NCBI GenBank assembly: GCA_017412265.1
Contig: JAFPYK010000310.1
Span: 1 to 6,733, forward strand
Direction: 5' to 3'
Length of the DNA stretch: 6,733 nt
From: Lachnospiraceae bacterium
Lineage (GTDB): Bacteria > Bacillota > Clostridia > Lachnospirales > Lachnospiraceae
The notes under the pieces are model-generated. The model had not been told where the DNA came from. It did no database searches and saw only the letters and a list, made by a program, of their open reading frames with translations. The position numbers were made by a program, and so were the translations under genes. Shown one piece after another: positions 1-4,626 of the stretch; the stretch's first letter is position 1, and every line of letters begins with the position of its first letter.

Positions 1-41
1 ATCGACCCTCTCTGCCACGGAGGGATCTGGGAGAGAGCTGA
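1..41 (+). other. Possible degraded 3' end of infA (translation initiation factor IF-1)
   Basis: In this gene order infA normally sits just upstream of rpmJ. The first 41 bases resemble the usual IF-1 tail (Asp-Leu-Ser-x-Gly-Arg-Ile-x-Trp-Arg) followed by TGA at 39-41, but only if at least two small indels are allowed. Frame 1 gives a piece reading D-P-L-C-H-G-G-I-W-E-R, while the stop lies in frame 3. This could be a low-quality contig edge, a real lesion or chance resemblance. It rests on position plus weak residue similarity only. Confidence 0.25.
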
Positions 42-63
42 ATGTCCAGGAGAGCCGGCGCTT

Positions 64-110
64 GAAAAGCGCGATTTTTCTATGTTTTTTTGCGCTTTTG
101 CGCAAAGAAA
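64..110 (+). other. Hairpin region with two competing stems upstream of the rpmJ promoter
   Basis: Bases 85-95 pair with 100-110 to form an 11-bp stem (one G-U pair) closed by a TTTT loop; its core is TTTGCGC/GCGCAAA. Bases 65-72 (AAAAGCGC) are also perfectly complementary to 92-99 (GCGCTTTT), so the two stems exclude each other. The T run lies on the 5' side of the main stem and no T tract follows it on the plus strand, so it is not a standard intrinsic terminator. It lies upstream of the promoter at 114-142, so it could affect only transcripts reading through from infA. Confidence 0.45.
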
Positions 111-113
111 TGC

Positions 114-142
114 TTGCATTCAGATTTTCCTTGTGTTATTAT
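114..142 (+). promoter_or_regulatory. Sigma-A type extended -10 promoter upstream of rpmJ
   Basis: A -35-like TTGCAT (114-119) is followed by a 17-base spacer and TATTAT (137-142), one mismatch from TATAAT. A TGT directly before the -10 (134-136) makes it an extended -10 element, which offsets the weak -35. Transcription would start near base 149, leaving a short leader before the rpmJ ribosome binding site AAAGGAGGA (161-169, 8 bases from the ATG). It would drive rpmJ and probably the whole alpha operon independently of the upstream spc-type operon. Confidence 0.6.
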
Positions 143-177
143 TTTGAGTGGACTTTTGCGAAAGGAGGATTTGGTTC

Positions 178-291
178 ATGAAAGTTAGATCTTCAGTAAA
201 ACCGATTTGCGAGAAGTGCAAAGTCATCAAGAGAAAGGGAAGCATCCGCATCATCTGCGAGAATCCCAAGCACAAACAGAGACAGGGCTGA
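178..291 (+). CDS. rpmJ: 50S ribosomal protein L36 (bL36), zinc-ribbon form
   Basis: This 37-residue protein is the smallest large-subunit ribosomal protein; it binds 23S rRNA late in 50S assembly. It starts MKVRSSVKPICEKCKVIKR, as the family does, and is very basic. Cys11, Cys14, Cys27 and His32 form the complete zinc ribbon, so this is the zinc-containing (C+) type. The length is exactly normal. The ATG is set by AAAGGAGGA at 161-169. It lies between the expected infA position and rpsM, the standard place for rpmJ. The unusual point is the 401-base gap that follows it. Identification is secure from sequence and context. Confidence 0.97.
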   Translation: MKVRSSVKPICEKCKVIKRKGSIRIICENPKHKQRQG

Positions 292-299
292 TATTAGTT

Positions 300-315
300 G
301 CGATGTGTGTATCGC
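300..315 (+). other. Small stem-loop just after rpmJ
   Basis: GCGAT (300-304) pairs perfectly with ATCGC (311-315) around a 6-base GTGTGT loop, 9 bases after the rpmJ stop codon. Only TTT followed by GAAAA comes next, so it is at best a very weak terminator; it may instead protect the rpmJ 3' end. Confidence 0.35.
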
Positions 316-330
316 TTTGAAAACTATATA

Positions 331-358
331 TTGAGGCACTTGCTTTTTGTGTTACAAG
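331..358 (+). promoter_or_regulatory. Weak candidate promoter inside the rpmJ-rpsM gap
   Basis: TTGAGG (331-336), a 16-base spacer and TACAAG (353-358), preceded by TGT (350-352), match the consensus four of six at each box with an extended -10. A start near 365 would cut into the first GNRA hairpin (349-386), which argues against its being used together with that structure. I rate it as possible only. Confidence 0.2.
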
Positions 359-386
359 AACAGGCGAAAGCCTGAAGTTGTGATAC
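349..386 (+). other. Long hairpin with GAAA tetraloop and symmetric internal loop
   Basis: The apical stem CAGGC (361-365)/GCCTG (370-374) is closed by a GAAA tetraloop (366-369). A symmetric 3x3 internal loop (358-360 GAA opposite 375-377 AAG) separates it from a 9-bp lower stem, 349-357 with 378-386, which includes two G-U pairs. A purine-rich internal loop under a GNRA-capped stem is typical of folded, protein-binding RNA rather than a terminator. Confidence 0.5.
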
Positions 387-392
387 TGTGGG

Positions 393-406
393 GACAGGGA
401 ACTGTC
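393..406 (+). other. Hairpin with GGAA tetraloop
   Basis: GACAG (393-397) pairs perfectly with CTGTC (402-406) around the GNRA-type loop GGAA (398-401). G-U pairs may extend it through 390-392 and 407-409. The GGGGACAGGGAAC motif here resembles the segment at 638-648, near the end of the gap. Confidence 0.45.
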
Positions 407-409
407 TTT

Positions 410-448
410 CGGCGCACGCAGGTCATTTACCGTAAGGTAGCGGCGCCG
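410..448 (+). other. GC-rich hairpin with GTAA tetraloop
   Basis: CGGCGC (410-415) pairs with GCGCCG (443-448) and, after one bulged A (416), CGC (417-419) pairs with GCG (440-442), giving 9 bp. TACC (428-431)/GGTA (436-439) then stacks directly on the 3' side and is capped by GTAA (432-435), leaving an 8-base one-sided bulge at 420-427. This is the most stable-looking structure in the gap, and the third consecutive one with a GNRA loop. Confidence 0.5.
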
Positions 449-495
449 GTGACGCGGTACGATGTATGCGCGATCATCATGGTTTAAGGCGGCTG

Positions 496-514
496 GCACA
501 GGAATTTCCTGTGC
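496..514 (+). repeat. Perfect 9-bp inverted repeat
   Basis: GCACAGGAA (496-504) and TTCCTGTGC (506-514) are exact reverse complements around a single T. As RNA it would fold into a 7-bp stem with a 5-base loop; as DNA it has the dyad form of a dimeric regulator site. It lies immediately 5' of the terminator-like hairpin at 523-555. Confidence 0.5.
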
Positions 515-522
515 AAATAACG

Positions 523-555
523 GCAGAAGGACAAGTATGTTTTTCTGCAATTTTT
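523..555 (+). terminator. Terminator-like hairpin inside the rpsM leader
   Basis: GCAGAA (523-528) pairs with TTCTGC (543-548), extended by two G-U pairs (529-530 with 541-542) around a 10-base loop, and is followed by AATTTTT (549-555). The form is that of an intrinsic terminator, but the stem is weak. If real it would be an attenuator before rpsM. I see no clear competing antiterminator. Confidence 0.3.
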
Positions 556-579
556 GTGTCATGGAGCTGTACATTTCGC

Positions 580-591
580 CCGGCATGCCGG
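580..591 (+). repeat. 12-bp perfect palindrome
   Basis: Bases 580-591 read CCGGCATGCCGG on both strands. In RNA this would give a 4-bp CCGG/CCGG stem with a CATG loop, or a self-dimerisation site. It belongs to the run of dyads in the rpmJ-rpsM gap. Confidence 0.4.
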
Positions 592-620
592 TATACTGCA
601 GCAGCATTTCACAGAAATTC

Positions 621-654
621 GGCCCTTTACGGGGCCAGGGGACGGGAATCGTCC
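621..654 (+). other. Two adjacent hairpins before the rpsM ribosome binding site
   Basis: GGCCC (621-625) pairs with GGGCC (632-636) around TTTACG. Three bases later GGACG (640-644) pairs with CGTCC (650-654) around GGAAT. The second hairpin ends 20 bases before the AAGGAGGAG at 675-683, and TTTTTAGTTTT (664-674) fills most of the space. That places the pair where folding could affect 30S loading on rpsM. Confidence 0.4.
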
Positions 655-692
655 AAGGAATGGTTTTTAGTTTTAAGGAGGAGTAAAATCAC

Positions 693-1061
693 ATGGCTCG
701 TATCAGTGGTGTAGATTTACCGAGAGAAAAACGTGTCGAGATCGGTCTTACTTATATCTACGGTATCGGTAGAACAAGCGCGAACCGCATCCTGACGGAA
801 GCTAATGTTAACCCGGACATTCGCTGCAAGGATCTTACAGACGAAGAAGTGTCCAGAATTCGTGATGTCATTGATTCTACGCAGATGGTGGAAGGTGATC
901 TTCGTCGTGAGATCGCTATGAACATCAAGAGACTGCAGGAGATCGGCTGCTACAGAGGGATTCGCCACAGAAAGGGACTGCCCGTACGCGGACAGAACAC
1001 CAAGAACAACGCAAGAACCAGAAAGGGTCCGAAGCGTACTGTTGCGAACAAGAAGAAATAA
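693..1061 (+). CDS. rpsM: 30S ribosomal protein S13 (uS13)
   Basis: This 122-residue protein sits in the head of the 30S subunit, binds 16S rRNA and forms inter-subunit bridges with the 50S; its C-terminal tail reaches the A/P-site tRNAs. The N terminus MARISGVDLPREKRVEIGLT is canonical and is followed by the helix-two-turn-helix body with YIYGIGRTSA at 21-30. The RNA-binding segment RGIRHRKGLPVRGQ lies at 88-101 and NARTRKGPKRT at 106-116, before a lysine-rich tail. The length is normal. AAGGAGGAG at 675-683 sets the ATG, which is the first gene after the structured gap. Only 21 bases separate it from rpsK, so the two share a transcript. Identification is secure. Confidence 0.98.
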   Translation: MARISGVDLPREKRVEIGLTYIYGIGRTSANRILTEANVNPDIRCKDLTDEEVSRIRDVIDSTQMVEGDLRREIAMNIKRLQEIGCYRGIRHRKGLPVRGQNTKNNARTRKGPKRTVANKKK

Positions 1062-1082
1062 TCCGTAGGAGGGTGACATAGA

Positions 1083-1481
1083 ATGGCTAAGAAAGTTTCA
1101 ACAAAGAAAGTCACGAAGAAGCGTGTCAAAAAGAATGTCGACCGAGGTCAGGCACATATTCAGGCTTCTTTCAATAATACGATTGTGACCTTGACAGATG
1201 CAGAAGGCAATGCGCTCTCTTGGGCGAGTGCCGGCGGATTAGGTTTCAAGGGTTCCAGAAAGTCTACTCCTTATGCTGCTCAGATGGCAGCTGAGACGGC
1301 TTCCAAAGCTGCTCTGGTTCATGGACTGAAGTCTGTTGACGTATTTGTTAAGGGTCCTGGTTCCGGCCGTGAGGCTGCGATCCGTGCTCTTCAGGCATGC
1401 GGCATCAATGTTATCAGCATTACCGATGTTACGCCTGTTCCTCACAATGGATGCAGACCGCCGAAGCGCAGAAGAGTATAA
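1083..1481 (+). CDS. rpsK: 30S ribosomal protein S11 (uS11)
   Basis: This 132-residue protein belongs to the 30S platform, where it contacts 16S rRNA near the E site and the mRNA exit path. A lysine-rich N-terminal extension (about 1-20) precedes RGQAHIQASFNNTIVTLTD at 21-39, the family hallmark. GPGSGRE lies at 91-97 and the conserved C-terminal PHNGCRPPKRRRV at 120-132. The length is typical. The ribosome binding site TAGGAGGG (1066-1073) is 9 bases from the ATG. Gaps to rpsM (21 bases) and rpsD (18 bases) are short, as in the standard alpha operon. Nothing is odd about it. Confidence 0.98.
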   Translation: MAKKVSTKKVTKKRVKKNVDRGQAHIQASFNNTIVTLTDAEGNALSWASAGGLGFKGSRKSTPYAAQMAAETASKAALVHGLKSVDVFVKGPGSGREAAIRALQACGINVISITDVTPVPHNGCRPPKRRRV

Positions 1482-1499
1482 TAGGAGGAGTAGAGTACA

Positions 1500-2096
1500 A
1501 TGGCTAGAGATTTAACACCTGTTTTAAAGAGATGCAGATCCCTCGACCTGGATCCTGTATATCTTGGTATTGATAAAAAGTCGAACCGCAAGTCTGCCAG
1601 AGCCGGCAAGAAGATGAGTGAGTATGGTCTTCAGCTGCGCGAGAAGCAGAAAGCGAAATTCATCTATGGCGTACTTGAGAAGCCTTTCCGCAACAACTAC
1701 GAGAAGGCCCGTAAGATGAAATACGGTACCACCGGCGAGAACCTGATGATTCTGCTGGAGATGCGCCTGGATAACATTATCTATCGTCTCGGATTCGCGA
1801 GAACCCGTAAGGAAGCCAGACAGATCGTCGATCATAAGAATGTTCTTGTGAACGGCAAGGTTGTCAATATTCCTTCTTATACCTGCAAAGTGGGCGACAC
1901 CATCGAGATCAGAGAGAACAAGAAGTCTCTGCAGAGATATAAAGATGTCCTGGAGTTCACCGGCGGCAAGACGGTTCCTGCATGGCTTACCGCGGACCAG
2001 GAGAATCTCTCCGGTGTGATCAATGAAGTCCCGACCAGAGAGCAGATTGATGTTCCTGTAAACGAAGTGCTTATCGTCGAGCTGTATTCCAAATAA
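1500..2096 (+). CDS. rpsD: 30S ribosomal protein S4 (uS4), zinc-free form
   Basis: This 198-residue primary assembly protein nucleates the 5' domain of 16S rRNA and lines the mRNA entry channel. In many bacteria it also represses its own operon by binding the leader mRNA. The N terminus MARDLTPVLKRCRSLDLDP has a single Cys and lacks the four-Cys zinc site of the C+ form. The S4 RNA-binding fold spans about 88-150, with EMRLDNIIYRLGFARTRKEA at 87-106 and VLVNGKVVNIPSY at 115-127. The C-terminal region (150-198) matches the usual length. AGGAGGAG at 1483-1490 sets the ATG. It is a natural candidate regulator for the leader at 292-692, although no binding site can be proved from sequence alone. 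Confidence 0.98.
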   Translation: MARDLTPVLKRCRSLDLDPVYLGIDKKSNRKSARAGKKMSEYGLQLREKQKAKFIYGVLEKPFRNNYEKARKMKYGTTGENLMILLEMRLDNIIYRLGFARTRKEARQIVDHKNVLVNGKVVNIPSYTCKVGDTIEIRENKKSLQRYKDVLEFTGGKTVPAWLTADQENLSGVINEVPTREQIDVPVNEVLIVELYSK

Positions 2097-2165
2097 TTCC
2101 TTAACGGGCATTAGTTGGATCAAGAATCCAGGTAGTAGCACGAGACCACAAAAGGAGGTTGCTGC
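2097..2165 (+). promoter_or_regulatory. rpsD-rpoA gap with small stem-loop and rpoA ribosome binding site
   Basis: TGGAT (2116-2120) pairs with ATCCA (2126-2130) around CAAGA. A strong ribosome binding site, AAAGGAGGT (2151-2159), lies 6 bases before a GTG codon and decides the rpoA start. No promoter or terminator is apparent, so rpoA is expected to be cotranscribed with rpsD. Confidence 0.5.
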
Positions 2166-3128
2166 GTGTTTGATTTTGAAAAACCGAAGATCGAGATTGC
2201 TGAGATTTCCGAGGACAAGAGATTTGGCCGCTTTGTTGTGGAGCCCCTGGAGAGAGGTTACGGCATCACTCTGGGCAACTCTCTGAGAAGAATTATGCTC
2301 TCTTCCCTGCCGGGTACGGCTGTCAGCCAGGTGCGTATTGACGGTGTGGTGCATGAGTTCAGCGCCATCCCGGGTGTCAAGGAGGATGTGACTGAGATCA
2401 TCATGAACATCAAGAGCCTTGCCATCAAGAACACCAGTGAGACACCGGAACCGAAGACTGCCTACATCGAGGCAGAGGGTGAGTGTGTGGTGACAGGTGC
2501 GGACATCCATGTGGATCCGGACATCGAGATTCTCAATCCGGATCAGGTGATCGCGACGCTTTCCGGCGGCCCGGACTGCAGACTGTTCATTGAGCTGACC
2601 ATCGTCAACGGCAGAGGTTATATCGGCGCTGACAAGAATAAAGACGAGGATCTTCCGATCGGTGTGATTCCGGTTGACTCCATCTTTACTCCGGTTGAGC
2701 GTGTGAATATGACTGTTGAGAATACGCGTGTCGGTCAGGTAACGGATTACGATAAGCTCACGCTGGATGTTTATACGAATGGAACACTCGGACCGGATGA
2801 GGCGGTCAGCCTGGCTGCCAAGGTTCTCTCCGAGCATCTGAACGCATTTATCGATCTGTCTGAGACGGCCAAGACCGCAGAAGTGCTGGTTGAGCCGAAG
2901 AATGACGAGAAAGAGAAAGCGCTTGAGATGAGCATCGATGAGCTGGAGCTCTCCGTCCGTTCGTTTAACTGCCTGAAGAGAGCAGGTATCAATACGGTTG
3001 AGGAACTGTGCAACCGTACACCCGAAGACATGATGAAGGTTCGTAACCTGGGACGCAAGTCTCTGGACGAAGTATTATCCAAGCTCGCCGAGCTGGGCCT
3101 GAGCTTGAACCAGGGTGAAGAGAGTTAA
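2166..3128 (+). CDS. rpoA: DNA-directed RNA polymerase subunit alpha
   Basis: This 320-residue subunit dimerises to start core polymerase assembly, and its C-terminal domain contacts UP elements and activators. The N-terminal domain (about 1-230) carries RFGRFVVEPLERGYGITLGN at 18-37, followed by SLRRIMLSSLPG, the dimerisation and beta-contact region. A charged linker (about 231-254) leads to the C-terminal domain (255-314). Arg265, Asn268, Asn294, Gly296, Lys298 and Ser299 fall at the same numbers as the DNA-binding 265 determinant of E. coli alpha. The start is GTG at 2166, chosen because AAAGGAGGT lies 6 bases upstream and translation from it gives the canonical MFDFEKPKIE. The length is normal. 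It sits between rpsD and rplQ, the standard order. Confidence 0.98.
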   Translation: MFDFEKPKIEIAEISEDKRFGRFVVEPLERGYGITLGNSLRRIMLSSLPGTAVSQVRIDGVVHEFSAIPGVKEDVTEIIMNIKSLAIKNTSETPEPKTAYIEAEGECVVTGADIHVDPDIEILNPDQVIATLSGGPDCRLFIELTIVNGRGYIGADKNKDEDLPIGVIPVDSIFTPVERVNMTVENTRVGQVTDYDKLTLDVYTNGTLGPDEAVSLAAKVLSEHLNAFIDLSETAKTAEVLVEPKNDEKEKALEMSIDELELSVRSFNCLKRAGINTVEELCNRTPEDMMKVRNLGRKSLDEVLSKLAELGLSLNQGEES

Positions 3129-3155
3129 GATTTTTGCAACATTGGAGGAATAGAT

Positions 3156-3692
3156 ATGGCTAAATATAGAAAGCTCGGAAGAACCTCTTCTCAGAGAAAA
3201 GCACTTCTGAGAAACCAGGTGACCCAGTTATTATATCATGGCAAGATCGTTACGACCGAGGCGAAGGCAAAGGAGATCCGTCGGATCACTGAGCACCTGA
3301 TCACCCTGGCTGTACGCGAGAAGGATAATTTTGAGACCGTCACCGTTACCGCGAAGGTTGCCCGTAAGGACAAGGACGGCAAGAGAATCAAAGAAGTCGT
3401 CGACGGCAAGAAGGTTGATGTCTTTGATGAGGTTCAGAAGGAGATCAAGAAGGACCTTCCTTCCAAGCTTCATGCAAGAAGACAGATGTACAAGGTTCTC
3501 TATACTCTGAAGGACGTTCCTGCAGAGGGCAAGGGAAGAAAGAAAAATACCAAGACGGTTGACGTCGCTGATAAGTTATTTAACGACATCGCACCGAAGT
3601 ATGCGAGCCGCAACGGTGGTTATACCAGAATCATCAAGATCGGACCTCGCAAGGGCGATGCAGCGATGGAAGTGCTGATCGAGTTAGTCTGA
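3156..3692 (+). CDS. rplQ: 50S ribosomal protein L17 (bL17), extended form
   Basis: L17 binds 23S rRNA near the polypeptide exit tunnel. MAKYRKLGRTSSQRKALLRN (1-20), TTEAKAKEIR (33-42), LHARRQ (105-110), GGYTRIIKIGPRKGDAA (154-170) and the ELV end match the family. The protein has 178 residues against about 120 in Bacillus. A lysine- and glutamate-rich insertion of about 50 residues (roughly 55-103) splits the usual continuous ITLxKRGDLHARRQ segment, and about 9 more residues lie at 120-133. From memory this long form is shared in Lachnospiraceae, so it looks like a lineage trait rather than an error; the frame is open throughout with ordinary codon use. TGGAGGAA (3143-3150) sets the ATG. It is the last gene before a strong terminator. 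Confidence 0.96.
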   Translation: MAKYRKLGRTSSQRKALLRNQVTQLLYHGKIVTTEAKAKEIRRITEHLITLAVREKDNFETVTVTAKVARKDKDGKRIKEVVDGKKVDVFDEVQKEIKKDLPSKLHARRQMYKVLYTLKDVPAEGKGRKKNTKTVDVADKLFNDIAPKYASRNGGYTRIIKIGPRKGDAAMEVLIELV

Positions 3693-3706
3693 TTCGATGA
3701 AACGCG

Positions 3707-3737
3707 GGGAGTTCGGAGCGGTCCGAACTCCCTTTTT
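3707..3737 (+). terminator. Strong intrinsic terminator after rplQ
   Basis: GGGAGTTCGGA (3707-3717) and TCCGAACTCCC (3722-3732) form a perfect 11-bp stem with a GCGG loop, followed at once by five T (3733-3737). It begins 15 bases after the rplQ stop codon and ends the alpha operon. The next gene starts only 31 bases later, leaving almost no room for a separate promoter. Confidence 0.92.
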
Positions 3738-3768
3738 CAATCATTTTCACGGAGACGAGGCAGGATCT

Positions 3769-4626
3769 ATGAACTGGATGGTTCAGGCGAAAAACCTGAT
3801 CTATGATTATCTTGTTGAGAAAAATGAAGAAGAAGAGCCTGTGAGATTCCGAGCCCTGGATGACTTGACCCTGGATGTGAAGAAAGGGGATTTTATCGCC
3901 ATTCTGGGGCGCAACGGGTCGGGAAAATCGACGTTTGCCAAGCAGATCAACGGTCTGCTCAAGCCGTCGTCGGGTACGATTCTCGTGAACGGAATGGACA
4001 CTGCGCAGGAGAAGAACCTGCTTCCGATCCGACAGAAGGCCGGGATGGTCTTCCAGAACCCGGATAACCAGATCATTGCGACGATCGTCGAGGAGGATGT
4101 CGGTTTCGGGCCGGAGAACCTCGGCGTCCCGACGGACGAGATCTGGAAACGGGTGGAGAAGAGCCTGTCTCAGGTGGGCATGCTGCATTATCGGAAGCAT
4201 TCGCCGAACCGCCTCTCCGGCGGGCAGAAGCAGCGTGTCGCGATTGCGGGCGTGATGGCGATGAAGCCGGACTGCATCATCCTGGATGAGCCGACGGCGA
4301 TGCTGGATCCTTCCGGGCGGAAGGACGTGCTGGACACCGTGCTGGAGCTGAAGGAGAAGGAACAGGTGACGGTCATCCTGATCACACATTATATGGATGA
4401 GGTGGTCGGCGCGGATGAGATCTTCGTGATGGATCACGGGCGTATCGCGATGCAGGGCACTCCTCGAGAGATATTTGCGCAGGTAGACCGGCTGAAGGAG
4501 CTGGGGCTTGATGTGCCTCAGGTGACGGAGCTGGCTTATGAGCTTCGGCGTGACGACTGGGACCTGCCGGAATGCGTCCTGACCTCGGAGGAGCTGAGAG
4601 AGGAGCTGATTCGCTTATGGCAATAG
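3769..4626 (+). CDS. ecfA1: ECF transporter ATPase A1 (EcfA1, CbiO-type)
   Basis: This cytoplasmic ABC ATPase pairs with EcfA2 under EcfT to power energy-coupling-factor import of vitamins and metals. In 285 residues it shows Walker A GRNGSGKST (47-55), Q-loop Gln96 in VFQNPDNQ, signature LSGGQKQ (149-155), Walker B CIILDEPT (169-176) with catalytic Glu174, and switch His207. The C-terminal LDVPQVTELAYELRR (247-261) is typical of the family. The frame stays open upstream to an ATG at 3697, but that would lie before the terminator stem, so ATG 3769 was chosen; GAGG (3757-3760) gives a modest ribosome binding site. ATG 3778 is a possible alternative. It overlaps ecfA2 by 10 bases, so the two are probably translationally coupled. 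Confidence 0.95.
   Translation: MNWMVQAKNLIYDYLVEKNEEEEPVRFRALDDLTLDVKKGDFIAILGRNGSGKSTFAKQINGLLKPSSGTILVNGMDTAQEKNLLPIRQKAGMVFQNPDNQIIATIVEEDVGFGPENLGVPTDEIWKRVEKSLSQVGMLHYRKHSPNRLSGGQKQRVAIAGVMAMKPDCIILDEPTAMLDPSGRKDVLDTVLELKEKEQVTVILITHYMDEVVGADEIFVMDHGRIAMQGTPREIFAQVDRLKELGLDVPQVTELAYELRRDDWDLPECVLTSEELREELIRLWQ

Larger units (their letters stand above)
292..692 (+). ncRNA. Candidate structured mRNA leader upstream of rpsM
   Basis: No convincing gene occupies these 401 bases; the open frames present have no family resemblance and no good start context. The stretch instead holds a run of stem-loops: 300-315, 349-386, 393-406, 410-448, 496-514, 523-548, 580-591, 621-636 and 640-654. It ends in the rpsM ribosome binding site AAGGAGGAG (675-683). 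In many bacteria the alpha operon is autoregulated by S4 binding to the mRNA ahead of rpsM, and S4 is encoded two genes downstream here. A cis-acting ribosomal-protein leader is therefore the natural inference. I do not recognise it as a named Rfam family. REP-like repeat insertions could explain part of it. Confidence 0.5.

Noticed and set aside
251..607. Minus-strand open frame of 118 codons across rpmJ and the gap
   Set aside because: It overlaps rpmJ antisense and has no recognisable domain and no start signals.
292..692. tRNA, CRISPR array or insertion sequence in the gap
   Set aside because: There is no T-loop GTTCGAATC-type motif, no regular repeat-spacer pattern, no transposase and no terminal inverted repeats with target duplication.
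462..714. Small plus-strand open frames in the rpmJ-rpsM gap (74 and 82 codons)
   Set aside because: They have no ribosome binding site, no family resemblance and a composition unlike the neighbours; one runs into rpsM in another frame.
1524..2837. Long minus-strand open frame of 437 codons opposite rpsD and rpoA
   Set aside because: It is antisense to two highly conserved genes, its translation looks like a reverse-frame shadow, and no ribosome binding site or promoter is seen.
3697..3768. Upstream ATG at 3697 as the start of ecfA1
   Set aside because: It precedes the intrinsic terminator stem, so translation would cross the terminator, and the added residues do not resemble the family. 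ATG 3769 gives a normal length.
4572..4616. Upstream ATG at 4572 as the start of ecfA2
   Set aside because: It would add 15 residues unlike EcfA2 inside the ecfA1 end. The ATG at 4617 gives the expected MAIECRNLSY start.
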